Shown: positions 46,563-55,785 of the stretch, piece by piece | Position numbering within the stretch: position 1 is the first letter of the stretch | How the letters are laid out: each line of letters begins with the position of its first letter | Assembly: GCF_900141745.1 (NCBI RefSeq) | Contig: NZ_FSRM01000002.1 | Coordinates: 3,348,001 to 3,412,000 of the forward strand | Length of the DNA stretch: 64,000 nucleotides | Origin: Paraburkholderia phenazinium | Lineage (GTDB): Bacteria > Pseudomonadota > Gammaproteobacteria > Burkholderiales > Burkholderiaceae | Reading direction: 5' to 3' | The notes under the pieces: model-generated | What the model was told of the DNA's origin: nothing | Database searches by the model: none | The model's input: only the letters and a program-made list of their open reading frames with translations | Position numbers and translations under genes: made by a program

Positions 46563-47528
46563 TCAACGTGTACCGGCTACCTTGCGCTGCCGCCACAGGC
46601 ACAACACATCGCATGCAATATGCGCCGCGGCAATCGCGGTGATCTCGCTCTGATCATAGGCCGGCGCCACTTCCACGACATCGGCGCCAATCAGATTCAC
46701 ACCGGTCAGGCCGCGCACGATCGCCAGCCCTTGCGCCGACGACAGGCCGCCTGCGACCGGCGTGCCCGTACCCGGTGCAAAGGCCGGGTCGAGGCAGTCG
46801 ATATCGAAGGTCAGATACGCGGGACGCTCGCCGACAATCGACATGATCCGCTCCACCGAGGCTCGCGTACCGTGCTCGTGCACCCACGCGGCATCGAGGA
46901 TATTGATGCCCATGAAGTCGTCGTTCCACGTGCGGATGCCGACCTGCACCGAGGTCTGCGGGTCGATCAGGCCGTCCTTGACCGCCTTGTAGAACATTGA
47001 GCCGTGATTCAGGCTGTCCGGGCTGTCGTCGGCCCAAGTATCGCAGTGTGCGTCGAAGTGGATCAGCGACAGCGGCTTGCCATACTTCTCGGCATGCGCG
47101 ATCAGCAGCGGATAGGTGATGTAGTGATCGCCACCCAGCGTCAGCATCTTCGCATCCGAGCGCAGGATCGTGCGCGCATGCTCGACGATTGCGGGCTTGA
47201 TAGTCAGCGGATTGTGCGCGTCGAACCAGCAGTCGCCGTAGTCGGTCACGGCGAGATCGTCGAACGGATTGAAGCCCCACGGATAAGGGTACAACTCGGA
47301 CAACTGCACGCTTGCCGCACGCACCGCAGCGGGACCGAGGCGCGCACCGGAGCGAAAGGTGGTCGCCAGATCGAGTGGAACACCCGAAATAGCCACGTCG
47401 ACACCGTCGAGCTCGCGCGTGTACTTGCGTCGCATGAACGACAGCACGCCCGCATAGGTGTTTTCGATCGAGGAACCGTACAGGGACGGACGGCGGATTG
47501 CACCGTCGCCATAGAGAAGTTCAGTCAT
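46563..47528 (-). CDS. speB: Agmatinase or guanidinobutyrase (ureohydrolase family)
   Basis: 321-residue ureohydrolase with a binuclear manganese site. The metal motifs are GGDHYITYP, FDAHCDTW and DIDCLDPAFAPGTGTPVAGG. It would hydrolyse agmatine to putrescine and urea, or guanidinobutyrate to GABA and urea. Both fit the puu neighbourhood, so the exact substrate is open. It lies 133 bases downstream of puuC on the same strand. AGGT precedes the ATG at complement 47526-47528. Confidence 0.88.
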   Translation of the reverse strand: MTELLYGDGAIRRPSLYGSSIENTYAGVLSFMRRKYTRELDGVDVAISGVPLDLATTFRSGARLGPAAVRAASVQLSELYPYPWGFNPFDDLAVTDYGDCWFDAHNPLTIKPAIVEHARTILRSDAKMLTLGGDHYITYPLLIAHAEKYGKPLSLIHFDAHCDTWADDSPDSLNHGSMFYKAVKDGLIDPQTSVQVGIRTWNDDFMGINILDAAWVHEHGTRASVERIMSIVGERPAYLTFDIDCLDPAFAPGTGTPVAGGLSSAQGLAIVRGLTGVNLIGADVVEVAPAYDQSEITAIAAAHIACDVLCLWRQRKVAGTR

Positions 47529-47661
47529 GGGATGACCTGATAAAACATGCCGGCAACACGCGCGAGGTTTCCCGAGGTTGTACGCGTATCGCCCGGCTTC
47601 GGATTCATTGGGAACGCGACGGTGCCGTAATCGCGCACCGCCGCGCTGGCTTGCGAATCCT

Positions 47662-49149
47662 TTAGCGCAGCCGCACCAGCGTAGACTTCAGCTCGGTGTA
47701 CTTCTCCAGTGCGTGCAACGACTTGTCGCGGCCGTTGCCCGATTGCTTGTAGCCGCCGAACGGGAAATTCATGTCTCCCCCTTCGTCGTAGCAGTTGACC
47801 CACACAGTGCCGGCCCGCAGGCTGCGCGCCATTTCGTGAGCGGTGGTCAGATTCGAAGTCCAGACTGCAGCAGCCAGACCGTATTCACTATTGTTCGCAA
47901 TCCTGATGGCTTCTTCCGCCGTATCGAACGTGATGACCGACAGCACCGGTCCAAAGATTTCTTCACGTGCAATTTTAGCATCGGCCTGGGTGTCGAAAAT
48001 GGTCGGCTCGATATAGTAGCCACCGCTCTCCTGCTTCACGCGGCCGCCCCCGAGCAGCAGCTTCGATTCCGCGCGGCCCGCTTCGATATAGCCCAGCACG
48101 CGGTCCAGTTGCACCTGGTCGACAATTGCGCCCATCGAGGTCTTCGGGTCCAGCGGATTGCCCGGTGTATAACCGCGTGCAGCGGCGATCAGCTTGTCGA
48201 GGAACACGTCCTTGATGTCGCGATGCACGAGCAGGCGCGAACCAGCCGTGCACATCTCGCCCATGTTGTAAAAGATCGCGCCCGCGGCGGCGTTGGCGGC
48301 GCGGTCGAGGTCCGCACAGTCCGGCATCACGATGTTGGGCGACTTGCCGCCCAGTTCGAGCCATACGCGCTTCAGATTCGACTGCCCGGCGTACTGCATG
48401 ATGAGTTTGCCCACATTGGTCGAGCCGGTGAAGGCGAGACAATCTACGTCTGGATGCAGCGCGAGCAGCTTGCCCGGCTCACCGGCGCCCGGCACGACAT
48501 TGAACACGCCCGCCGGAATACCCGCTTCGTGGGCAAGTTGCGCGATACGGATGGCCGTCAGCGGCGACTTCTCGGAGGGCTTCAGCACCACGCTATTGCC
48601 GGCCGCCAGCGCCGGGCCGAACTTCCACGACGCCATCAGGATCGGAAAATTCCACGGCACTACCGCCGCCACGACGCCGATCGGCTCACGCGTGACCAGC
48701 CCCACCAGATGATGATCGGCCGGGGCCACTTCGCCACCGATCTTGTCGATCGCCTCGGCAAACCATTCAACGCAGTACGCGGCGCCCGGCACGTCCACCG
48801 AAGTCGTATCGCCGATCGGCTTGCCGGCGTCGAGCGTTTCGAGCAGCGATAGCTCGTCGAGGTGCTCGCGCATCAAGCCGGCCCAACGCAGCAGGACAGC
48901 TTTGCGCTGGCGCGGATTCAGCCCGGACCACACATGCGAATCGAAGGCGCGGCGCGCCGCCGCAACCGCCGCGCCGACATCGTCCGCCGCGCTATCGGCC
49001 ACCTTGACGAGCAGCTTGCCGTCGATCGGGCTCAGGCAATCGAAGGTGCGCCCGCTCGCAGCATGGCGATATTCGCCGTCGATAAACGCGCGGCCTTCGA
49101 TCGAAAGCGTTGCGGCCTTGTCCTGCCAGTAAGCCAGAGTCTTTTCCAT
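47662..49149 (-). CDS. puuC: Gamma-glutamyl-gamma-aminobutyraldehyde dehydrogenase
   Basis: 495-residue NAD(P)-dependent aldehyde dehydrogenase. Motifs are PWNFPILMASWKFGPALAAGNSVVLKPSEKSPLTA, FTGSTNVGKLI, LELGGKSPNIV with the general-base Glu, GEMCTAGSR with the catalytic Cys near residue 300, and EEIFGPVLSVITF. It matches PuuC in length and in the N-terminal LAYWQDKAATL-type opening. In the puu pathway it oxidises gamma-glutamyl-gamma-aminobutyraldehyde. It lies between puuR and speB on the minus strand. Confidence 0.92.
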   Translation of the reverse strand: MEKTLAYWQDKAATLSIEGRAFIDGEYRHAASGRTFDCLSPIDGKLLVKVADSAADDVGAAVAAARRAFDSHVWSGLNPRQRKAVLLRWAGLMREHLDELSLLETLDAGKPIGDTTSVDVPGAAYCVEWFAEAIDKIGGEVAPADHHLVGLVTREPIGVVAAVVPWNFPILMASWKFGPALAAGNSVVLKPSEKSPLTAIRIAQLAHEAGIPAGVFNVVPGAGEPGKLLALHPDVDCLAFTGSTNVGKLIMQYAGQSNLKRVWLELGGKSPNIVMPDCADLDRAANAAAGAIFYNMGEMCTAGSRLLVHRDIKDVFLDKLIAAARGYTPGNPLDPKTSMGAIVDQVQLDRVLGYIEAGRAESKLLLGGGRVKQESGGYYIEPTIFDTQADAKIAREEIFGPVLSVITFDTAEEAIRIANNSEYGLAAAVWTSNLTTAHEMARSLRAGTVWVNCYDEGGDMNFPFGGYKQSGNGRDKSLHALEKYTELKSTLVRLR

Positions 49150-49240
49150 CAGGATGCCTCAATGTTATGCGTTCGACGTCCAGCGTGAGAGCCGCCCTCG
49201 CAGCCATCACGAGCGTCGCAACGACGTTGACGCGGAAAGT

Positions 49241-49792
49241 CTAGAAGCTCGGCGGCGAATTCGCCGAGACGATTTCGCAGACGTGTTCCGCGCTGGGATT
49301 GCGAAAACGGTGCGGCAAACGGCTTTCGAAGTAGTAGCTGTCACCGGGGTCGAGCAGCCACGTAGCGCCGTCCACGGTCAATTCGATCTGACCGCTGACG
49401 ATCACCCCGCCCTCGTGTCCGGTGTGCACGAGCATCTCCGGTCCGGTGTCTGAAAGCGGTTGATAGACTTCCCGCAAGATGCCCATGTTGCGGTCTTTCA
49501 CACCCGCACCGGCGAGATAGAACTCGATCGACTCGTTGCCGAGATTCGGCATGTCGGCGCGGCGCGACACCACGGAGCGGTCAGCTTCCACTTCGAACGT
49601 GAAGAATTCGGCGAGGCTCATCGGTATGCACTCGAGCAGCTTCTTGAGCGACCCGACTGAGGGACTCACGCGATTTTGTTCGATCAACGAAATAGTTCCG
49701 TTAGTGACGCCCGCCCGTTTGGCCAGCTCGCGCTGAGACAGGCCATTCTTCTTACGGATGTACTGCAGGCGGGACGCAACTTCGATGGACAT
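49241..49792 (-). CDS. puuR: PuuR-type XRE/cupin transcriptional regulator
   Basis: 183-residue regulator: N-terminal helix-turn-helix (SRLQYIRKKNGLSQRELAKRAGVTNGTISLIEQNRVSPSVGSLKKLLECI, residues 8-56) and a C-terminal cupin domain (MLVHTGHEGGVIVSGQIELTVDG, DSYYFESRLPHRF). This architecture matches PuuR, the putrescine-responsive repressor of the puu genes. It is first of the minus-strand genes puuR-puuC-speB and faces puuD-puuA across a long region. Confidence 0.92.
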   Translation of the reverse strand: MSIEVASRLQYIRKKNGLSQRELAKRAGVTNGTISLIEQNRVSPSVGSLKKLLECIPMSLAEFFTFEVEADRSVVSRRADMPNLGNESIEFYLAGAGVKDRNMGILREVYQPLSDTGPEMLVHTGHEGGVIVSGQIELTVDGATWLLDPGDSYYFESRLPHRFRNPSAEHVCEIVSANSPPSF

Positions 49793-50738
49793 CGCTGCAC
49801 TCTCAGAGTGGATGAACCCGTTTAAGGAATCAGCAGGATCGCGTCGGGTCTGCGCGAGTGTTGAATATTCTAATCACTTTAAGGCTGCCGCTGCTGGGGA
49901 AAACCCTTTGATGCATTCGAAATACCGGCTATTGCAATACGCATACCCAACCCGCGGGTTTTGGCCTATTGCCTCGGGTAAGCCCTGATAAATCTTTTAT
50001 AAAAATGATTTGACGGCAATATTGGCTCGTATATGCTGGTTCACAGGCGGTCGTCATGCCAACGTCACAGATCCTCCAGCGAGTGTTTTGCGACGAAGCG
50101 AAGCAGTTTCGCTGCGGCACCAGGCGATCAACCCGCGTCACGTTTCTTTAAACGCCCTGTGCGTTTCTGAACGAGGCGTTCAATACTTTCAACGTCGCTA
50201 GTCGAGTGTAATCGTGAGAGTCCGAGGCCCTTTGGTTAGGTGGGAACGCAGTCAGGCGAGATGTCTTCGTCCTGAAGGCACCATCGCCGACGGCAGCAAC
50301 GGCAGCCTTGCGTTTCGCCGCTTTCTGTCCGTCTTCACGATCCTGTCCCGCCGTTCTGTCCGACGCCACAATTCCGTCTCTGCGCGCGCTTTCATCGCCG
50401 TACGCACCGACGAAGTCGCTTCCCTGCTGCCCTAGCGCCTCTCTATTTACCGTTCGGTTCACCTGTTTGCCTGAGCGTATGCGTGTGCCTTTACCGGCAC
50501 CAGCGCTTGTGCGTGCATCGTTTCGTCTGTTGTCTGCGCATTCGTATCCGTTGCGCCAGGTAATGGGCTGAACCGAACGGCTTTCCTGATAGCAATGCGC
50601 GGCATGGTCCGCTAACGACCTCCGCCTGCACTTCCGGTGGCTTTGCGCCCTGCGCACGGCTGCGGAATCGTGCCGCGCCTGTTTTAACGTTGTTCGCGCC
50701 GCGTCCCGCGGGGAATAAACACGTCCATTCATTTAGTC
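49793..50738. promoter_or_regulatory. Long divergent intergenic region between puuR and puuD
   Basis: About 950 bases without a convincing gene. Elements seen: an AT-rich inverted repeat, AAATC at 49990-49994 with GATTT at 50007-50011, overlapping a promoter-like pair TTGACG (50010-50015) and TATGCT (50032-50037, 16-base spacer) that points to puuD; a GAATATTC palindrome at 49863-49870; and a perfect 12-bp inverted repeat, 50450-50461 and 50569-50580. If the promoter is right, the puuD leader would be about 700 bases long, so a nearer promoter may also exist. Confidence 0.5.
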
Positions 50739-51530
50739 ATGCGAACCAGACCCCTGGTCGGCATTAGCGCCGACAGAACGATGACGGGAGTGCACCCGTC
50801 GCACACGGTCGGCGAGAAATATATCGCCGCTGTCGTCGACGGCTCACACGCGCTGGCGATGCTGCTGCCCGCGCTCGGCAACCGTCAGGCCGCTGCCGAG
50901 ATTCTCGCGACGGTCGACGGCTTGCTGTTTACCGGCAGCTATTCGAATGTCGAGCCGCACCATTACGGTGGCGAGCCCAGCGTACCGGGCACGCTGCACG
51001 ATGCTGCACGCGACGCGACGACGCTGCCGCTCCTCGCTGCAGCGATCGACGCCGGTGTGCCGGTCCTCGCCGTCTGTCGCGGCTTTCAGGAAATGAATGT
51101 GGTGTTCGGCGGGACGCTGCATCAAAGCGTTCACGCGGTGGCAGGTTTAAACGACCACCGTGAGAACAAGGAAGACGAACTGGACGTGCAATACGCACCG
51201 TCGCATTCCATCGCGCTGACCGAGGGCGGCCTGCTGCAGCGCCTTGCAGCGGGAGCGAATGAGGCACGTGTGAATTCCTTGCACGGACAAGGCGTCGAGC
51301 GGCTAGGCAACGGCCTCGTGGCCGAAGCCACTGCGCCGGACGGATTGATCGAGGCGGTGAGCGTCAGGAATGCGCGTGCCTTCGCTTTGGGTGTGCAGTG
51401 GCACCCCGAGTGGAAGCACGCGAACGACGCGCTGTCCACCGCGATCTTCCGGGCGTTCGGCGATGCATGCCGCGATCGAATGCGCACCAGGGCCGGCTAT
51501 GGCGCGGCATCCGCCGCCACGCACGCCTGA
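50739..51530 (+). CDS. puuD: Gamma-glutamyl-gamma-aminobutyrate hydrolase
   Basis: 263-residue class I glutamine-amidotransferase-like hydrolase that releases GABA and glutamate. It has the nucleophile motif VLAVCRGFQEMNV (Cys about residue 110) and the catalytic His-x-Glu in GVQWHPEW. VDGLLFTGSYSNVEPHHY and RVNSLHGQG match PuuD. No obvious ribosome-binding site precedes the ATG. First plus-strand gene of the polyamine block, 31 bases before puuA. Confidence 0.9.
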   Translation: MRTRPLVGISADRTMTGVHPSHTVGEKYIAAVVDGSHALAMLLPALGNRQAAAEILATVDGLLFTGSYSNVEPHHYGGEPSVPGTLHDAARDATTLPLLAAAIDAGVPVLAVCRGFQEMNVVFGGTLHQSVHAVAGLNDHRENKEDELDVQYAPSHSIALTEGGLLQRLAAGANEARVNSLHGQGVERLGNGLVAEATAPDGLIEAVSVRNARAFALGVQWHPEWKHANDALSTAIFRAFGDACRDRMRTRAGYGAASAATHA

Positions 51531-51561
51531 GCTGGTCCGCGCAAAAACTGAGAGAACAATC

Positions 51562-52896
51562 ATGCAAGACATCGACGAATTTCTGAAGCAACACCGCATC
51601 ACCGAGATCGAAGCAATCATTCCCGACATGGCCGGGATCGCGCGCGGCAAGATCATTCCGCGCAGCAAGTTCGAATCCGGGGAATCCATGCGCCTGCCGC
51701 AAGCGGTGATGATCCAGACCGTCACAGGGGACTATCCGGAGGACGGTTCACTGACCGGCGTCACCGATCCCGACATGGTCTGCGTTCCCGACGCTTCGAC
51801 CATCCGCCTGATTCCGTGGGCAGTCGATCCCACCGCGCAGGTGATTCACGACTGCGTGCACTTCGACGGCACACCGGTCGCCATCTCGCCGCGCCGGGTG
51901 CTGCGCCAGGTGCTTGAGCTGTACAAGGCCCGCGGCTGGAAGCCGGTTATTGCGCCGGAACTCGAGTTCTACCTGGTCGACATGAACAAGGATCCGGATC
52001 TGCCGCTGCAACCGCCGATCGGCCGGACCGGCCGTCCGGAGACGGGCCGCCAGGCGTACTCGATCGAAGCGGTCAACGAATTCGATCCGCTGTTCGAAGA
52101 CATCTATGAGTATTGCGACATTCAGGAGCTCGAAGTCGACACGCTGATCCACGAGGTCGGCGCGGCGCAGATGGAAATCAACTTCATGCACGGCGACCCG
52201 CTCAAGCTCGCGGACAGCGTGTTTCTGTTCAAGCGCACGGTGCGCGAGGCCGCGCTGCGTCACAAGATGTATGCGACGTTCATGGCCAAGCCGATGGAAA
52301 GCGAGCCGGGTTCGGCGATGCACATGCATCAGAGCCTCGTCGACGAGGAGAGCGGGCACAACCTGTTCACCGGCCCCGACGGCAAGCCCACGCCACTATT
52401 CGACGGCTATATCGCCGGCCTGCAGAAATACACGCCCGCGTTGATGCCGATTTTCGCACCGTACATCAACTCCTACCGCCGCTTGTCGCGTTTTATGGCG
52501 GCTCCGATCAACGTGGCGTGGGGCTACGACAACCGCACGGTGGGCTTCCGGATTCCGCATTCGGGGCCGGCTGCACGGCGCATTGAAAACCGCATTCCTG
52601 GCGTGGATTGCAATCCCTACCTCGCCATTGCCGCAACGCTTGCGGCCGGCTACCTCGGCATGACGCAAAATCTGCGGCCTACCGAGCCGCTGATCAGCGA
52701 CGGCTACGAACTGCCCTATCAATTGCCGCGCAATCTCGAAGAGGGCCTGACGCTGATGGGCGGGTGCGAACCGATCGCCGAAGTGCTCGGCGAGAAATTC
52801 GTCAAGGCCTATCTGGCATTGAAGGAAACCGAGTATGAAGCGTTTTTCCGCGTGATCAGTTCGTGGGAACGCCGGCACCTGCTGCTGCACGTTTAA
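51562..52896 (+). CDS. puuA: Gamma-glutamylputrescine synthetase (glutamine synthetase family)
   Basis: 444-residue glutamine-synthetase-fold ligase that joins glutamate to putrescine. It has the short N-terminal domain with IPDMAGIARGKIIPRSKF, then catalytic motifs ELEFYLVD, AQMEINFMHGDP, PGSAMHMHQSL and FRIPHSGPAARRIENRIPG. Bona fide GlnA adenylylation and NxSGxG features are absent, fitting the PuuA-like group. The start ATG 51562 follows AGAGAACAATC. It lies between puuD and a transaminase. Confidence 0.92.
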   Translation: MQDIDEFLKQHRITEIEAIIPDMAGIARGKIIPRSKFESGESMRLPQAVMIQTVTGDYPEDGSLTGVTDPDMVCVPDASTIRLIPWAVDPTAQVIHDCVHFDGTPVAISPRRVLRQVLELYKARGWKPVIAPELEFYLVDMNKDPDLPLQPPIGRTGRPETGRQAYSIEAVNEFDPLFEDIYEYCDIQELEVDTLIHEVGAAQMEINFMHGDPLKLADSVFLFKRTVREAALRHKMYATFMAKPMESEPGSAMHMHQSLVDEESGHNLFTGPDGKPTPLFDGYIAGLQKYTPALMPIFAPYINSYRRLSRFMAAPINVAWGYDNRTVGFRIPHSGPAARRIENRIPGVDCNPYLAIAATLAAGYLGMTQNLRPTEPLISDGYELPYQLPRNLEEGLTLMGGCEPIAEVLGEKFVKAYLALKETEYEAFFRVISSWERRHLLLHV

Positions 52897-52931
52897 GACG
52901 TGCGTAAGCCAAGAGAACAACTGGAGGCAAC

Positions 52932-54368
52932 ATGAGCTACAGAACAGAAGAAGTCGCGTACGTGCAACCGGCCCAGCCGGCGGCGTTCGCGCAGGTATCG
53001 CAACAACGCAGCACTGCTGAGTATCGCGCGCTCGACGCGGCACACCATATTCACCCGTTTTCGGACATGGGTTCGCTCAACAAGGCCGGCAGCCGCGTGA
53101 TCGTCAAGGCCAAGGGCGTGTATGTATGGGATTCCGAAGGCAACCAGATCATCGACGGTATGGCGGGTCTGTGGTGCGTGAACGTCGGCTACGGCCGCAA
53201 GGAACTCGCCGACGCCGCCTACCGGCAGATGCTGGAGTTGCCCTACTACAACACCTTCTTCAAGACCACGCATCCGCCGGTGATCGAACTGTCGGCGCTG
53301 CTCGCGGAACTGGCGCCGGCTCCGTTCAATCACTTCTTCTATTGCAACAGCGGTTCGGAAGGCAACGACACCGTGCTGCGCATCGTCCATCAGTTCTGGG
53401 CCACGCAGGGCAAGCACGCGAAGAGGTACGTGATTTCGCGCAAGAACGGCTATCACGGTTCGACAATCGCCGGCGGCACGCTCGGCGGCATGGGCTACAT
53501 GCATGAGCAGATGCCGTCGAAAGTCGAGAACATCGTTCACATCGACCAGCCGTATTATTTCGGCGAAGCCGAGGGCAATCTCACGCCGGAAGAATTCGGC
53601 CTCGCCCGCGCACAGCAGCTGGAAGCCAGGATCCTCGAGATCGGCGCGGAGAACGTCGCCGCGTTTATCGGTGAGCCTTTCCAGGGGGCGGGGGGCGTGA
53701 TTTTCCCGCCGTCGACTTACTGGCCGGAAATCCAGCGCATCTGCCGCAAGTACGACATCCTGCTGGTGGCAGATGAAGTGATCGGCGGTTTCGGGCGCAC
53801 CGGTGAATGGTTCGCACATCAGCACTTCGAGTTCGAGCCCGACCTCATCACGCTCGCCAAGGGCTTGACGAGCGGCTATGTGCCGATGGGCGCGGTCGGT
53901 CTGCATGACCGTGTCGCCAAAGTCATTGTCGAAAACGGCGACTTCAACCACGGCCTCACCTACTCGGGCCATCCGGTTGCGGCAGCGGTGGCGGTCGCCA
54001 ACCTGAAGCTCTTGCGCGACGAGAAAATCATCGAGCGCGTCAAGACCGACACCGGTCCGTACTTCCAGAAGCAGTTGCGCGAGGCCTTCGCGAACCATCC
54101 GATCGTCGGCGATATCTCCGGCGCCGGGCTGGTAGCCGGTCTGCAACTCGCGCAGGAGCCTAAAACGCGCAAGCGTTTTGCCAATGGAGGTGAAGTCGGC
54201 ACCATCTGCCGCGACTTCTGCTTCAACGGCAACCTGATCATGCGCGCTAGCGGCGACCGGATGCTGCTGTCGCCACCGCTCGTGATCACCAGGCAGGAAA
54301 TCGACGAGATCGTGTCGAAGGCGAAAAAGGCCATCGACGCGACCGCACAACAACTCGGAATTTCGTAA
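52932..54368 (+). CDS. spuC: Polyamine:pyruvate aminotransferase (SpuC-like, class III)
   Basis: 478-residue PLP-dependent class III aminotransferase. Motifs are HPFSDMGSLNKAGSRVIVKAKGVYVWD, GMAGLWCVNVGYGR, YCNSGSEGNDTVLRI, VLLVADEVIGGFGRTGEWF and the PLP-lysine segment ITLAKGLTSGYVPMGAV. This resembles SpuC, which moves the amino group of putrescine or cadaverine to pyruvate. GGAGG is upstream of the start. Its presence gives a second route besides the gamma-glutamyl route. The C-terminus is complete. Confidence 0.92.
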   Translation: MSYRTEEVAYVQPAQPAAFAQVSQQRSTAEYRALDAAHHIHPFSDMGSLNKAGSRVIVKAKGVYVWDSEGNQIIDGMAGLWCVNVGYGRKELADAAYRQMLELPYYNTFFKTTHPPVIELSALLAELAPAPFNHFFYCNSGSEGNDTVLRIVHQFWATQGKHAKRYVISRKNGYHGSTIAGGTLGGMGYMHEQMPSKVENIVHIDQPYYFGEAEGNLTPEEFGLARAQQLEARILEIGAENVAAFIGEPFQGAGGVIFPPSTYWPEIQRICRKYDILLVADEVIGGFGRTGEWFAHQHFEFEPDLITLAKGLTSGYVPMGAVGLHDRVAKVIVENGDFNHGLTYSGHPVAAAVAVANLKLLRDEKIIERVKTDTGPYFQKQLREAFANHPIVGDISGAGLVAGLQLAQEPKTRKRFANGGEVGTICRDFCFNGNLIMRASGDRMLLSPPLVITRQEIDEIVSKAKKAIDATAQQLGIS

Positions 54369-54447
54369 CGGCAGTTCTTTTCCGGCCCGGGCGCAACAAC
54401 CATGACACGCGCCCATGCCGGGATTCTAACTTCAAGGGAAAAACGCC

Positions 54448-55581
54448 ATGAGCGCTAGTCATACTGGACGTCATCTTCGACATGCGGTTGCGGGGGCCGC
54501 GCTTCTCGCCGTCACGAGCTTTACTGCGCTGTCGGTCTCACCGGCGCTTGCGGCCGACACGGAACTGAACGTGTACAACTGGTCGGACTACATCGCCAAA
54601 GACACGATTCCGAACTTCGAGAAGCAGGACGGCATCCACGTGAAGTACGACAACTACGACAGCGACGATACCTTGCAGGCCAAGCTGCTCGCAGGGAGTT
54701 CGGGTTACGACATCGTCGTGCCGACGTCCAACTACATGGCCAAACAGATTCAGGCCGGCGTCTACCAGAAGCTGGATAAATCCAAGCTGCCGAACCTGGC
54801 GAACCTCGACCCGGTTCTGATGAAGATGATTACCGACGCCGATCCGGGCAACCAGTACGGGGTGCCCTGGGCATACGGCACGGACGGCATAGGCTATAAC
54901 CTGCAAGCCGTACAGAAGGCACTCGGCGCCGATGCGCCGGTGGATAGCTGGTCGCTGGTGTTCGATCCGGCCAACCTCTCCAAGCTGAAGGGCTGCGGCG
55001 TGTCGTTCCTCGACCAGGCTGTCGACGTGTTCGCTGCCGTGCTGCAATACATGCACAAGGATCCGAACAGCACGAACCCGGCTGACTATCAGGCCGCCTT
55101 CGAAGTGCTGAAGAAAGTCCGCCCGTATATCACCCAGTTCAACTCCTCCGGTTACATCAACGACCTCGCTAACAACGACATCTGCGTCGCCGTGGCGTGG
55201 TCGGGCGACGTCGGCATCGCCAGCCGCCGTGCCGCTGAAGCGAAGCGCTCGTACACGGTCAAGTTTTCCAACGTCAAGGAAGGCGGCCTGCTGTGGTTCG
55301 ACGTGATGGTGATCCCGAAGGATGCGCCGCACGCTGAAGCCGCACTGAAGTGGATTAACTACATCGAAGATCCGAAGGTCAACGCCGCGATCACCAATGA
55401 AGTCTTCTACCCGACCGCCAACAAGGCTGCACGCCAGTTCGTGACGCCGGGCGTCGCTCAGGACACCACTGTTTATCCGGGTGACGACGTATTGAGCAAG
55501 ATGACGCTAATGAAGCCGATGCCGAGCGACATTCTGCGCCTCGAAAACCGTCTTTGGGCTCAGCTCAAAACCGGCCACTAA
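54448..55581 (+). CDS. potF: Polyamine ABC transporter substrate-binding protein
   Basis: 377-residue periplasmic binding protein of the PotD/PotF/SpuD family. A signal peptide ends at about residue 35 (SVSPALA then ADTELN). The mature protein has LNVYNWSDYIAKDTIPNFEKQDG, VKYDNYDSDDTLQAKLLAGSSGYDIVVPTSNYM, VPWAYGTDGIGYN and GGLLWFDVMVIPKDAPH. It delivers putrescine or spermidine to the PotGHI permease. AAGGGA lies upstream. A strong hairpin follows the gene. Confidence 0.94.
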   Translation: MSASHTGRHLRHAVAGAALLAVTSFTALSVSPALAADTELNVYNWSDYIAKDTIPNFEKQDGIHVKYDNYDSDDTLQAKLLAGSSGYDIVVPTSNYMAKQIQAGVYQKLDKSKLPNLANLDPVLMKMITDADPGNQYGVPWAYGTDGIGYNLQAVQKALGADAPVDSWSLVFDPANLSKLKGCGVSFLDQAVDVFAAVLQYMHKDPNSTNPADYQAAFEVLKKVRPYITQFNSSGYINDLANNDICVAVAWSGDVGIASRRAAEAKRSYTVKFSNVKEGGLLWFDVMVIPKDAPHAEAALKWINYIEDPKVNAAITNEVFYPTANKAARQFVTPGVAQDTTVYPGDDVLSKMTLMKPMPSDILRLENRLWAQLKTGH

Positions 55582-55613
55582 TCTTTAGACACCGCATATC
55601 AGCGGATATAACC

Positions 55614-55644
55614 GCGGAGCAGGGATCGCTCGATCCCTCTCCGC
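55614..55644 (+). other. Long hairpin between potF and potG
   Basis: GCGGAG and AGGGATC (with one bulged C) pair with GATCCCT and CTCCGC, giving about 13 base pairs around a GCTC loop. It lies 33 bases past the potF stop. A stem here would stabilise the binding-protein mRNA or attenuate readthrough into the ATPase, a common arrangement in ABC operons; the function is inferred. Confidence 0.65.
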
Positions 55645-55785
55645 CTGAATCAGGCAATAAGGCAGTCAGCCTGCGCCTTGCAAGCGCAGTCCCATGTTTC
55701 CCGATCGCAGCAGACCTTTGTGAGCCGCCCCGCGCGCCCCACACGGGGACGCTTACGCCCGCGATCCGCAAGGAATGGTTACGCC

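Noticed and set aside
47529..47661. Tiny possible reading frame (about 27 codons) between puuC and speB ending in the speB start
   Set aside because: Too short, no ribosome-binding site, and no recognisable peptide.
50148..50732. Open minus-strand frame of 194 codons in the puuR-puuD gap
   Set aside because: Composition is arginine/alanine/aspartate-rich without any recognisable motif or ribosome-binding site, and such frames arise by chance in high-GC DNA.
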